NCBI RefSeq assembly: GCF_011075055.1
Contig: NC_058150.1
Coordinates: 3,348,001 to 3,412,000 of the forward strand
Direction: 5' to 3'
DNA from: Mangifera indica
Taxonomy: Eukaryota; Streptophyta; Magnoliopsida; Sapindales; Anacardiaceae
DNA length: 64,000 bases
The notes beneath the pieces were generated by a model. It was not told where the DNA came from, searched no databases, and saw only the letters and a list, made by a program, of their open reading frames with translations. Position 1 is the first letter of the stretch; every line of letters starts with the position of its first letter. Position numbers and translations under genes: made by a program. Positions 22,433-36,400 of the stretch are shown one piece after another.

Positions 22433-25400
22433 ATGGCGACCGCTCACTTGAACCTCCATGCAATCAACAAATTGCCAGCCATTTTCAGTCCCCAAGGGCA
22501 CCGTTTCGGAAACAAACACCAATTCCCTACTGCATTTACCAGAAACAAACAGCGGCAGTTGTTCAAAATTTCGAACTCAGCCTTTGTGGACAGATTTTCA
22601 AGCAAAGTCAAAGACAAGAACGTTAAAGAATTCTTGGAGTTTCTCAAGAATGGGTGGAACTTAAATGATGCTGAGCAAGTTGAAAGAGAAACCGCGAAAC
22701 CAATTACAGTGTGGATTGCTCTTAGCAGAATGTGGACTTTGATTGGAAACGAACACTGGCTTCTCTACGTTGCATTCATTGCCTTAATTGTTGCTGCGGT
22801 TTGTTACTTTTTTTTTTGTTTCAGCTCTTATTTATTTGCACTTACGAATTTTAGAATCGTTTGTTTTAAAACTAGGTTATTAATATGGTCTAAGTATATT
22901 ATGCTGCAGGTTTCCGAGATCTCAATGCCAAGTATATTGGCAGCATCTATATTTTCTGCTCAGAGAGGGGAGACCATAGTGTTCTTGAGGAGCTCGAGAT
23001 TCTTGTTTATGTTGTGTCTCACTTCGGGGTTATGCAGGTTAATTTATTTATGGTCAGAGTATTATTAAAGCAAATATGAAATATATAGACATAAAATGCT
23101 GCAATAATCAGTTTGTTTTCTTTGATTTCTGAATATTATGGAACTATGGCATCAGTTTCAAAATATAATCTGATACCATTTTCTGCTTTTGTAATTTGTT
23201 TGATTGAGATGTCTAATTGGTTTTGTCTTTAAATTACAGTGGCTTACGAAGTGGCTGTTTTGGTATTGCAAATATGATCCTGGTGAGGATTTACAGCAGT
23301 CTTTATTTTATTCTCAAGTATGTATATTTTCCTGCTGGTTTTTATAATTTTGAGAAGCTATAAGACATTTAACTTTCCTCTCGTCATACTTGTGAATGTG
23401 ATAGCCTGTTATTATAATTATTTTTTTGATAAACTAGTTAGTGGATCCAGATAGATTTCTCAATCGAATCATATTTCAGGTCTGTTGTCATTGCATTGAT
23501 GACTTTATTTCATTTAATTAGAATTTTTTTTCTAAATTATATGTGATTATTATGTGTGCTTGCTGACTGATCAGCCGTCTTTGCCTGTTAATGAATTTTT
23601 TCTGCTTCCTTTTGTGGAATTCATACCTTTTGCAATTACTACATAACATTTGTTACTTTGAACATCATCAAGTGAATTATTCTTGTGTCTGGACAAAATT
23701 AATGTGACATCAAATTGGTGCCTCCTGTTACATCTCTCAGGTGAAGCGTCTTAGGGAATCTCTGTATTCGGCTCTTGTTTTTCAGGTGGGGCTAGCTTAG
23801 AGATTTTTATTACTATTGAGATGTCATTTGTATTTCTCAGGAATTTTAGACATCTATTTATCTTTTGGCATCATTAGTCAATAGAACACTCTGTGGTGGC
23901 ATAACCTTTGATGTAGGATATACTATTTTTCAACACAGAAGCAGTTGGTTGCTTGACAAGTAGACTTGGAGCAGATTGTCAGAAGCTGTCCAATGTCATT
24001 GGAAACGATGTTAATTTGATATTACGCAATTCTCTTCAGGTTTTCTTTTGTTTATGTCTTTACTTTTTCTAGTAAAGTGCTATTTCCTTTTCTTTCTCTT
24101 TTCTTTTTCGTTTCTTGGTCACTCAATGTTAGAATTTGATTGACAGTTATTTCTTTTATTTTGTTTATAATGTAGGGTATAGGTGCATTGATTAACTTGC
24201 TGGTTTTGTCTTGGCCTCTCGCATTATCAGCATTGGTGATATGCTCTGTTCTGTCTGCAGTCTTTTTGGTTTATGGCCAGTGAGTAATTTTCCTTCTTCA
24301 CTTTGATGATAGACCTCATAGATGAGTCTTCCATGCTCAAATGTTTATATCTGGAGAATCTGATCATGCAAATAAAAGGAAAGAAGAAGATATGTACTGA
24401 TTAATTTATGTTTTATCGTAATTTTCTTATTAGAAAGTAAATTGAACTTTTCTTATTAAAGTTCTTCCTCTGATTATTTGTGCAATTAGTTAATTCTTCT
24501 TCTTTATCGTAAAATTATGGTAGTCATTTGTTGAAATGCCTATTTTCTGTCTGTAGTATATATATATATATGTATGTATGTATGTATGTATATATATTAT
24601 CATCATCATCATCATTATAAATTCAATGTGCTTATTGGCTTGAGACAATTCATTGCACTTGAATTTATGTCCTAAGGTATGAAATATGGGCTTGTTTCTG
24701 TCAATGTTCTTGAATTGAAGGTAATAGCTTTCCCCTTAGTTATAAGCAGGTTGAGGGAATTCATACATTAAATTGTATATGTATTTCTTTATATCATCTG
24801 CTTTAAACATCTTTAGGATATTTTAGTCATTTTCAGTAAGGAGTCTGTGATTAGTGTTTTTTATTATCTGCCAGTGTTACTAAAGCCATCTGCGTTTGAT
24901 AGGTACCAAAAGAAAGCTGCAAAGTTAAATCAAGAGTTCAATGCATGTGCCCACGAGGTGAATCAGGAGACAGATTTAAATTCCTATTCCAGATTCTGCA
25001 TTTTGAATAAGATGTTTACTCTACTGCTATAGGTTGCACAAGAAACACTTTCTATGATGAGAACTGTTAGGGTTTATGGAACAGAACATAAAGAACTTGG
25101 AAGGCAATATTTCTTATCCATAATCTGTACTTCCATTTCTCCATGATTAATACACCACAAGCAACAAATTGATACCCAGAGCATGGGTGTATGTCTTGTT
25201 TTGCATGATCACGTCAGAATGATGTGTGTTATATGGTGTTAGGTACAAACAATGGCTGGACAAGCTTGCTTCTATTGGAGTTTATGAAAGCATGGCTTAT
25301 GGATTGTGGAATATGAGTTTTATCACTTTTTATCGTTCTATGCAGGTTTGAAAACCCTTAAGTTCTTGGTTTGAAATGTGCTTTTCCTTTGTATATTCCA

Positions 25401-28400
25401 CTGTATCGAGATCTCTTGTCTAAGTTTATTTGGTTGTTAATTAAACTAATAGTATTATATACCCATCTCAAAATCCAATGAGATGAAATGAATTGAGTGT
25501 GCGGTGGGTGACTTGTATTTTATTGTACTCTAGCACTTTGTTATGTGTTAAAAAAAGATAAGGAGAATTGAAAATTTTCTTTTTGGAGTTTTTGTTTCAC
25601 TAGCATCATTCTTGAAGAAGTTTAGTAGAGATCGGTTGTTCTAAAAAGGTAGCTAATATATTTCTTTGTCTTAGTAAGTTGGTGGTGAAGAAAAAGAGTG
25701 ATCATGGTCAAAATGTTGTATCTGTGGAAATTCAGTTTTGACATTTTATCTGAATTTGTAGGTTATTGCAGTGCTTTTAGGAGGAATGTCTATCTTGACT
25801 GGTTATATATCTTCTGAGCAGCTCCTTACATATGTATTGTACTGTGAGTGGTTGATTTATGCAACCTGGAGGGTAGTAGATAATTTAACATCACTACTAC
25901 AATCAATTGGAGCAAGCGAAAAAGTTTTCCAGTTAGTGGATCTTTTGCCCAGCAATCAATTCTTATCAAAAGGCAAGCAATGTCTTGTAATTTTTCTTGG
26001 ATGGGGAGGTCCTTGAAGGTTGTTATAATCTATTTTATATTAATAAGAATTTTTATTGTGTTACACTGATTAGCTTCATTGAAAGACTTGACATGGAAAC
26101 TAAATATTTTGAATATTTTTTCTTCCTGAGAGGAACTAAATTCTTTGATTATAATCTGCTCTGTTTCACTTTTTGTCATTTTGCAAAATGTGAATTCTAC
26201 TACAAATTGCTTAATAGAAGTCTACCGCATTATTATTATTTTATTTGTGATTTGCAATATGTTGAACTGCAACTAGATTTCATTTTAGCTCCTGGATGAT
26301 TGATACAGACTACAATGGAGCAATAGGTCCATATGTATTTGCATTATGGTTATCTGAATTCTACATATAGGTGTTAGTATTGGAGGTTATTATGTTTTTT
26401 TCAATTCCCTGTAAACTTAAAAATTTTATCTTATATTTTGGTAGGATGATTGTTATTTTGACTTATATGAGAGTCCAATCTGGGATGGAAAAGTCAAACC
26501 CAACCCACTAATGAGGGGACAAAACTTCATTTGGGATCAAATTCTACTGAGCAGTCCCTTAGATATATGAAATTGTTGCAGAAAGAACTAGTTGGCTATC
26601 TTATTTTAGCTCACAATTTCTAGTTCATTTTATGGCTATTTTTGTTATAGCTTTTAAAGACTTTTTTTTTACGCTGAATTGCATAGTTCACTCTGGTTTA
26701 TGCAGGAGTGAGGTTGCAGAAGATAATGGGGCATATACAATTTGTGAATGTATCTTTCCATTATCCTTCAAGGGCAACAGTATGTCTTCATTCTTTTCAT
26801 CTACTTTCTGTTATTTGGAGGTGGGGGTTGGGAGAGGTTTTTCCACATATGATAGAACTCAATGATCTTTATTAACATCTAATTTTGAAACAGGTACCTG
26901 TTCTAGATAATGCATGCCTCACTATTGAAGCAAATGAAGTGGTTGCAATTGTAAGAAATATCTTTGTGGATCTCTTTCTATCTTTTTGTTAATGATGGAA
27001 TAAAGGTATTGGATTGACTTCATGCCCTTGTTTTGCCAAGGTTGGTCTAAGTGGCAGTGGAAAAAGCACATTTGTTAATCTTTTACTACGACTCTATGAG
27101 CCAATTAGTGGTCAGGTATACTCTTCTCCAACAAAGTAGATTTGGTAACTCATTGATTGATAATTTTATTTTCATAAAGCTCATATATGTCTGGAAAAAC
27201 AATTTCATTGTCCATTTGTGTTATGGAGCAAGCACAATGTGTTTAACCTTTTAAAGAATCCTCTTCAGAAACATTAGCTTATTCTTATCTTTTTAGCCAT
27301 TGCAATTATGCATTCCAGTTGTTTAAAAAGGTGTTCAATTTGGAGAGAGGCCTTTAGATTCATATAGGACCAATTTTTGGTATAGTTAGTGCTTGCTAGG
27401 GTTTAGGGTAAAAAAGAATGTATCCACCTAATAATCAATCCGGAAAAATTTATTCGAACATAAATTTATAGAAATTGTAAGCCCGAATCAGATTTTCAAG
27501 GAGAATATCATTTACCCAATGATTTTTGCCATAAAATCACTTAAGTAACATTTGCCAAATAATAAATACCAACTAGAATGTCAAGAAATTGTCCAAAAAA
27601 AAACTAAAGTCCCTTATCCTTTTGCTGCCAGTGTGAGCATAACAGGCATGCAGGGGATTATTTGACTATCTTTGAAGTCGGACTGAATATTTTAAAATCT
27701 GATATGGACCATGTTGTAGCTAATATAAGATTTGGTGTGGCCAATGGGAATTTTAGCTCACTCAAAAAACTTGTGAATCTAGCTTCTCATTTGGCTTTTA
27801 CTGTTAATTGAAAATAGTTTGAATTTATTGTATGGACTGGTCTGAAATATTGTTTTTTGTTTTCTTTTTCTCCCTTTTTCATCCTCAATGGACTTCTCAC
27901 GTTGAAGAAACCTTCCCTATTGTTTTCCTAATATTGGAATACATCAAATTCTTTTACTCATATTCAGAATGGTATGAGAACAGTTCTCACATGTACAAGT
28001 TCTGTTAATCCCAGATACTTATCGATGGCTTCCCACTTAAGGAGCTGGACATCAGGTGGCTGAGAGAAAAGATTGGATTTGTTGGACAGGTTCAACTACA
28101 TATCATATAATATATGAAACTCACCTGCAAAGGCTGTACAAGTTTTTTCTAAACTTTAATTCAACTCAGGAACCCCATCTATTTCATATGGATATCAAGT
28201 CAAACATCATGTATGGTTGTCCAAGAGATATTAAGCATGAAGACATAGAATGGGCTGCGGAGCAGGCTTATGCTCATGAATTCATCTTATCTCTTCCTCA
28301 AGGTTATGAAACCCTCGTTGATGATGCTTTGCTCAGTGGAGGGCAGAAGCAGCGAATTGCTATTGCCAGAGCTATACTTAGAGATCCTGCTATTTTAATT

Positions 28401-28963
28401 CTTGATGAAGCTACCAGTGCTTTGGATTCTGAAAGTGAACACTACGTCAAGGTAAGTATTCCCATTTTCTTAAAAAAAAAAAAAAATCAAAACTAGATAT
28501 GTTATAAAATCTGCTAGCTCAGGCTTGTGAAATTCTCATCGGGGCTTTTTTAATAAATCTTTAGGGGGTTCTTCGTAGATTCAGAAATGACAATGAAACA
28601 AAAAGAACCATTATTGTTATAGCACATAGGTGAGTTTTCTTGCTTCATCTGTTTCTGTTCTGATATTCAAAGATGATTTGCAAATTGAGGAATAACATTT
28701 TGCAGGCTCTCTACCATAAAAGATGTTGACAGAGTTGTTGTAATTGATGGTGGTTGAATTGTTGAGGTTAGTAGTATTTGTGTTGCATTTTCAAATACCT
28801 GTGTGTATTGTTTAATAATCGCTATCTTGGAATCATTCAAGTTACCAAATTATTTTTGCACCTACGATTTGTGCTTGCACAGATAGATAACCATACTGAG
28901 CTCCTTCACAACAATGGATTGTACGCACGATTATTCAAAGCTCAAACAGACTCCTGGGATTGA
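22433..28963 (+). CDS. ABCB26: ABC transporter B family member 26 (TAP-like half transporter), with an in-frame TGA near the end
   Basis: Eighteen exons can be joined in phase: 22433-22798, 22910-23037, 23240-23282, 23741-23785, 23917-24039, 24176-24279, 24903-24957, 25033-25103, 25243-25345, 25762-25972, 26706-26779, 26894-26950, 27041-27115, 28015-28089, 28170-28451, 28565-28629, 28706-28766 and 28883-28963. The product has a Ser/Asn-rich N-terminus compatible with a plastid transit peptide, a membrane domain, and one nucleotide-binding domain: Walker [10 protein letters not shown] (462-470), signature LSGGQ (565-569), Walker B ILILDE (D589, E590) and H-loop His625. Codon 643 (28755-28757) is TGA, where relatives have a basic or polar residue after IDGG. 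Translation would stop there, 31 codons (28758-28963, minus the intron) short of the usual end, although the remaining exon is conserved and in frame. Introns after exons 8 and 10 use GC donors. Either a very recent allele-level nonsense change or a base error explains this. Confidence 0.9.
24557..24616. repeat. Compound microsatellite in an ABCB26 intron
   Basis: A TA run, then (TATG)n, then TA, then (ATC)n, within intron 6. Confidence 0.85.
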
Positions 28964-30429
28964 ATAATGAATATAATCCCATCAACTCGTTGTGCTTGAA
29001 GATCAATATCGCTTGTACAGGGTTAATGAATGGCTTTGGGAAATTGCTTTCCCTCCTGACTTTGGGAAACTAATGTCGGAACCTCAAATAGTGTTCAAGC
29101 TGCTATCAAACTATTTAAGTTCAGCTAAATATTGGTAAAATCTTCTCACTAGCCTGTGGCTTACAATCTTCTCACTAACCTGTGGCTTATCATCATTCCA
29201 AAGCTATACCTACCTCTCATGGGATCCCTTGTTATGAGCTAGAAGATGATTTCAAGGGCTTTTCTCAAGATAAATATGTAATTTGGGTAATTTGCGGTAC
29301 ATTGATAATTGCCATTAATTGGTCGCAATTAATTGATTAATTAGTTACTAATTAATTTTCCATACACAAAAGATTCTAAAAGCAACTGTAAATTAATTAT
29401 ATCTATCATGGCTCACGTCATCCGTGTAGATTGTGTTTGCAAGGAATTTCTAAAGTTGTAAGTAACTAATAAGTTACATAATGGAGTATAATCAAAATTT
29501 AAGCCAATCATTCTCAACATAAACATAGAATTATGAGTTAAGTTGACTAAAACTAATTGTTTTTTTTACAGAAATTCTATTTTGGATTGTATTTGGGTTA
29601 ATTTGTTTATGGATCAAATCATATTCGAGATGATCCTTCATCAGACAGATAACTTACATATGTTTTGTCATAATATGATCAATTTCTTGATTGGGTTTAA
29701 TTCATGATTTGTCATTGCATACATGATTTGAGTCATATTTGATTTAATTCCGATCATATGTTAGATTTAGTGTCTTTTATCTTAAATTTAAAATAAAATG
29801 ATATTGTTATGACCCTCCACTAATTTTTATCGTATATGCCAAACATGGTAATGTTATTTATATTAATAAAATTATAGGTATTTAATTTAAATATATAAAG
29901 ATCTATATTTATTTATATTATTTTATATTTAGATAAATTTAAATTAAAAATAAAATAATTTTTAATTATACATTAATAAATATAAATATAAATATTATAT
30001 ATTTAAAATAAATATATAATATTGGTTGAAGGCACAGTACACGCTTCAAAAATGTCAGAAAATCTAGAGACGACAGCGAAATTCGCGGTTATCTCGAATT
30101 CGTTGTTTCCCCGATGCTGAACGGTGACGGCACGCATTCATCAAGCGCGTGAAAATCACCTGAAACCCCGCCAAATGTTGGGGGTACTATTTGACAGCAA
30201 TGTAAAACCACCGACCAAAAAAATCACGCCACGTCAGTTACTCATTAAAATTTTACAACTTCCCTCAGCCTTAAAACCCTGTTTTTAGGGTTTCCATTTT
30301 GATTCCTCTGAACTTCACTGCTCACGTGAAATTTGTTTTCTTTTAACTGATTAACACCATTCAAATGAGGAGCTCTATATCTTGATTTAGCTTCTATTCA
30401 TGAGATATTTAGTGGCAGATTAGCTAAAG
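28964..30429. other. ABCB26 3' region and NUP210 promoter region
   Basis: Starts with the probable ABCB26 3' UTR, which holds a 26-bp tandem duplication (29139-29164 and 29165-29190). AT-rich sequence follows to about 30020. From 30030 the composition becomes promoter-like, with a CCACGTCA element of bZIP type near 30231 and CT-rich leader sequence before the NUP210 ATG. No separate gene is seen. Confidence 0.5.
29139..29190. repeat. 26-bp tandem duplication
   Basis: AATCTTCTCACTAGCCTGTG-type unit twice in a row, one base different (TAGCC/TAACC), just after ABCB26. Confidence 0.85.
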
Positions 30430-33400
30430 ATGTTTCAACTTGTGTTTTGGTTCGTTTTGTCTCTACTACTGGTGGTGGCGTTGGAGAAAACAACGTCGCA
30501 TTTAGCACCTGGACCGCACATAACGGATGTTAACATACTGTTGCCGCCTAAAATGACGAATTCGGTGGAGTACCGGCTTCAAGGAAGTGATGGCTGCTTT
30601 AAATGGTAGCACTTAGATATATTTATATTTACTCTTTCGTAGTGTAGTTTAATAGAAGGAGCTTAATTTGTTTCAGGTGGAGTTCAATGTTAGTATGTTG
30701 CCATTGAGTGAATATATGGATAGTGATAACATGATGAGAAGAGTATCACGCTCTAAATGAAGAAATAGCTTTAGAAATTAAGACATTGAGCAGGGAGACA
30801 AACTTGTGGCTCTCATGAAGTTTAATATTAAATGGTAGAATCATTTTGAGTTGATGCAGTGTGTTTTAATTTGGAATGGTCAATTGTTTATCTAAGAAGA
30901 GGACGTTGTTTGTCGAGTGAGGTAGGAGTACGCAAGCTTTTGTAGAATTATGTGGAGGTGTCGCTTGATTCAGATTGTTTGAATTGATATTACCTGGTTT
31001 AAGTTTGAAAATACGTGGTTAAAGCACCATTAGAGAGCATTTTAAAATCGGTGGAGGAGCTGGGTTTCAGATGTATGAAACAGTGGGATTGGTAAAGGGA
31101 AGTTGAAGAGGGGATATAAAGGTCTTTGGGGATGTAAGAAAGAAAGGAAATCTGGTGGTTCTATTTTTTTTTTTTTTTAGATAGGCCATGTAGAGTTTTG
31201 CATTACCTGATAAAAAAAAAAAACCCTCAATATTGTGGTGATATCCACTACTACAAAAGGAACCCGTCCAATTGGCAATTAGGGTTCGAGGCTCTACAAA
31301 GACTTTCATGATTCTATGTAACCTGTGCTGAAAGAACAAAATTAAAAAAGAAAGATTACAGCATATTGTTAGAACTCCTAACCATCTAAGATGGATCAAT
31401 AAAGAGCTTTGTTCAGAGTCTTTTCAAACAGAGGTTATAATAGCTGATCTATAGATATGAAGGGGATGACAGGATTTTTTAAAATTTGAAGCAGGGGATA
31501 TTCTAACTTAAAATTAGTTTTGACGAATTGTAATTCAAAATTAAGATTGTTTGGAGGAATAAAGCTAGAGCTTGGATAAAGGAGGAGATAGTAATTTCAG
31601 GATGTTTCAAATTGTTTGTTTATTGATTGTAGACTGGGTCTTTAAGAACGAGATGGAATTTAATTGAAAATTTATTTGTTTTCTGTCCATCCCATTGCAG
31701 CATAAAATAATTGCTTCTAAAGTGGTTCTAATTGTTATTATTTTTAATATTTTTCAGGTCATGGGATCATCATGATATTCTCTCTGTTCTACCTGAGTAT
31801 AATGCAAGTAACCATTGCTCAACAAGTGCTCGTTTGAGATCAATTGCTCCTTATAGTGGTCGAAAGGAAACTGCAGTTTATGCCACTGATGTAAATTCTG
31901 GAATTGTAGTTCGCTGCAAAGTTTTCATTGACAACTTTTCCCGAATACAGATATTTCATAATTCCATTAAACTTGATCTAGATGGCCTTGCTACTCTCCG
32001 TGTTCGTGCCTTTGATACTGAAGGTATTTGAATGTAAAGATTAAATAAATGTTTGGGATTATCTGTGTCTGTGTCAAGGTATCAGCAAAGTTGATATTTG
32101 GTTTTTAACAGTTTATCAGAATTTTCATTGTTATTTTTCTTTTTTTAATTCAAAAACTGTATACGTTAAGCAACTGCTAATATTTTTTTACTATAAATAA
32201 ATCCAGAAAAAGTAAACAAAGGTAAACTTTTGTTTTAATGTTTCAAGTTCAAGTACTTTTTATTTAGTTATCAAAATATTTTAAGTAGAGGGCATGTAAA
32301 ATGATACTGCACATGGTCATGTGGATCATGAAAATAATTATTCTTGTTCAGACTCTAAAAATTTCTTTTGTTGAACAAACAAGATTATCAAATAAAAATA
32401 TCAACAGAGTAAAAAACAAACAAAACAACTTCACCACCAAAGGCCCTCAACTAGGAGAGAGAAATTGAGAAAAGTAAAGACATTGTAGCTGCTAAGCCCC
32501 TTCAAATGAAGAGGAAAGAAGTTTCTTTTTAAAGAAACAAGATTATAAACTCTTATGGTAGCAGCTTGAAGCCCTTGTCCTTTACCTCAAATATTACTTA
32601 TATTCGTTTATCCGAATAACCAAGATCATTGTTGCGATACAACTTCTCTTAAGGACGACCGACTTTTTCTCGACCACCAAAGGCATAATGATGTTTGATA
32701 ATTAATTGAATCATATTATTTCAGTATATACCGAACAATCTTGAACCACAAATTTAAAGCCACAGCACAATGAAGGGTCAAATGTTGAAAGCTTCTTGTG
32801 CCTCTTTTACTCATAACACACCAACTTAGAGAGCGATTGACCAAGCCACCTGGACTGAATCACATCATAAGTATTAACATCTCCATGAGCTACCACTAAA
32901 ATGATCTAGTCCTACAACAGGTTAGTTTAATGCTTTCTAGTGTCACATGATTGCTCCTTAGTTGAGAAGTGTTTGCCTCTGGATATTATTTCTGATGTTA
33001 ATCCATTTTTTAAACTTCATTACTTTCTTTGCAGGTTAAAAAGTTTTATTGCTAGCTTTTTTTTGTTTTTTTGGCTCTTTCTAGTTTGGTTGTATTCATT
33101 TTTCGAGTTGTATTGCAGATAATGTATTTTCATCATTAGTGGGCTTACAATTCATATGGCAGCTGATGCCTGAAATTGATGGATTGCCGCATCATCTTAC
33201 CCATGTTTCTTTGAAGGATTCTCCCCTGACTGACTGTGGTGGATTGTGTGGTGACTTAGATATTCAAATACAACTTGAGAATAGTGTATGTATATACTTG
33301 TAGTGGATGTGAATGAGCACTAACTATGAAATTGCTTGTACTCTTACAACTATACCTTATTACATTTATTGATTTTTCTGCAGGGTGTATTTTCGGATTT

Positions 33401-36400
33401 GTTTGTAGTGAAGGGAATTGAAATTGGCCATGAGAATGTTTCTGTACACTTGCTTGAGCCAGAATTTAAGCACATGGCTGATAGCATTATTCTAACTGTG
33501 GCGGAAGCCATGTCACTCGACCCCCCTTCACCAGTTTTTGTACTTGTTGGTGCTGCTCTTCACTATAATCTTAAAGTTATCCGTGGAAATATACCTCAAG
33601 GTTTTTTTTTCTTTTGAATCGTTCTACTTATATGATTGTTGAAACTACTTACTACTGTGAGTGAAGGACTGGTTTAAACTTGGTCCATTATATAGTATCT
33701 TAAAACTTGATAGTGTCTTTGAGGAGCTTTATGGATTTCTCCATGGTTCTTTTGGGAGATGGGTTATGTATTGGCACGCAATATCATTCTTTTACAATTT
33801 TATTTATTTATTTATATATATATTTATATATATATATGCACATATGTATACAAGACACTTTGAATTTTTTGCTGTCTACAATCAATTTTGAATTCCTTTT
33901 GTTGGTCTCTTATATATAGTTTGATGATAGAATTACAGTGAATTGGAGAATTATTCTCAATTGTTTTACAATCTTTTGTATTGGCATTTGCAGTGGTCAC
34001 TCTACCATCTCCACATCACCGCTGGTCTGTTTCCAACCTTTCAGTTGCTCAGGTGGACGGCATGATGGGTTTAACTCATGCTCTAAATTTAGGTGAAACA
34101 TCTATAATTGTTGAAGATACCAGAGTTGTTGGCCATAGACAAGTGTCCTCACTCAATGTGGTCCTACCTGACACTTTATGTTTGTACATTTTGCCTTTGT
34201 CAATTTCTGGTGATCTCATGGAAGAAGCAAAAGCCATCCCATCTGTGGCACGTTGGTATGTTATTTCCGGCCACCAATATCTTATTCAGTTGAAAGTTTT
34301 CTCTCAAGGACCTGGTGCTCAAGAAATCTATATTACAGAGGTAACTCATGATTCATCTAGTTTGATCTTATTAGTCATAAATGTGACTTGCATCCATATG
34401 TGACCTGAAGGAGCTTCTTTTTTTCATTTGCATGTTGGCTCACCTTAATGATTTTTCTCCATATAGTTAAAAGGTCTAGAAATTTGATGTAGCACTTGAT
34501 AATTTTTTTGTAAGAAATATGACATCCTGGTATATCCTTATCCTGTCTTTATGGATCATCCTGAACCTAAATATTGCTCGGCTTGGAACTTTAGTTATCC
34601 AAATCAAATGTTTCAATGTGTGTCCTTTCATGTTGGTGGATACTTGACAACAATATATTTTTTTGTGTGTGTGTTCATGTACATGCATTTCAAAGTAGTA
34701 TCTATGTTTTAGGCAGATAGTCTAAAAGATGGGCTAGTGACCATGCCAATAATATTACGTTTCATCTTCAAACAACAGATTTTGCCTCGGTTTGGGTCTC
34801 TCCCAGTGAGAGAAAACTGTGTAAACTTTATCTATTTTGTGAGGCAATAATTTGAGAATCCTCCTTTCGAAATATTGGAATTCAAGAGACTAGTTAAACA
34901 TGGATGTGGTTATCACAATTATATTTTCATTTCTTTTTGCATAATTCAATATGAACCATAAAGATTGCAAATACTTGTAGTTGGGACTATGTATCATGAA
35001 AATTATGGCAATAGTGTTCCCCTCAAGATTGTTGCACTCTGAATCAGTATATAACGATTATTGTTCTTAATGATAAAATGTGGGGAAATTATCTTCTTCC
35101 TGTTATTTGTCATTATCTTTACAAGTGGTTCAAGTATATGCAACTTCTAAATTTTCAGTTTTTGATTATTAGCCTTCCTAGTTTTAGAACCTACTCCTAA
35201 TGACATATACAACTCACCTAAATTAATTTTTACTGTCTACATTAGCCAACACTCCCCCTCAGATGGAGCGTATATGTTTCTCATGCCCATCTTGCAATCA
35301 TAATTATGAAAAGCTTTAAAGCTTAGATCCTTAGTAAGAACATCAGCTAGTTGTCTCTTAGAATTCATAAATGGAATGCAAACTTGTCCATTAGAGAGAT
35401 TTTCATTTATAAAGCGCTTATCAATCTTAATATTTTTAGTCATGTCATGTTGAACTGGATTATTAGCTATACTAATTGTTGATAATATTTATTTGCAAGT
35501 TTGCTTTTGATGCTCACTTTCATTTCTCATTAATTTCGTTGATCAGTCAGATGCTCTTTTCTTGCTTCGCAGAGTGATGAAGTTAAACTGTTTGACAGTC
35601 AGTCTGAACACTGGAAAACATTTTTGGTGTGGGATAATATTGTGCTGAAACATGGTTTGAGAAATTCTAAAATCCTAGAAGCAACTTCACCAGGACTGGG
35701 AAATGTGATGGCTTCTTTAACATATTTTAGTAGGCATCAGGATACAAAAGAGGTGTGGCTTTGCTTTAGCTTATTTTCTTTTCTCTTTCCAAATCTATAA
35801 TTTTAAAGTTTATTTTATTTTATATTCTATCTTTTTTTTTATGATGCTCTTGTAGCCATTACTGGTCAATTAAGTCTCGTTTGCATGTTCTTTACTCATA
35901 GGTTCTGAAGGTTGTGCAAGAAATAATGGTATGTGATGAAGTTAAGTTCAGTGTGAATAGAGCAGATGGCATGTCTCAGAGTATTCTCCTTCCATGGGCT
36001 CCTGGTGTTTATCAAGAAGTGGAGCTAAAAGCCACTGGAGGTTGGCAGCTTTCTACCTGCTCAATTTTTTTCTTCGAATTATTTATGGCTTAGCTTTTAA
36101 CTTGTTGTTTTGCTTTTATTGGCATTTGATATCTAGGTTGTGCTAGGACACCCAGTGACTACAAATGGTTTTCTTCAGACACAGCTACCGTAACTATATC
36201 TGCTTCTGGAGTTGTCCAGGCAAAGAAGCCTGGAAAAGCTACTGTCAAAGTGGTGTCTATTTTTGATTCATTCAATTATGATGAGGTGATATTTATTTGT
36301 AGAGCTAGTGTATAACTTTTTATTTCTGAGTTCCTTGAATATGTTTATACACCCACCATTATGAACCATCTTGATTGTTTACTTAATAGCCTAGTGTTTT

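Noticed and set aside
30661..30845. Extra NUP210 exon after the acceptor-like TTTCAG near 30676
   Set aside because: The protein family joins exon 1 directly to the exon at 31758 (CFKWSWDHHD), and this stretch contains early stops.
35237..35443. A separate 68-codon minus-strand gene
   Set aside because: It is the end of a copia RNase H domain followed by a purine tract and LTR start.
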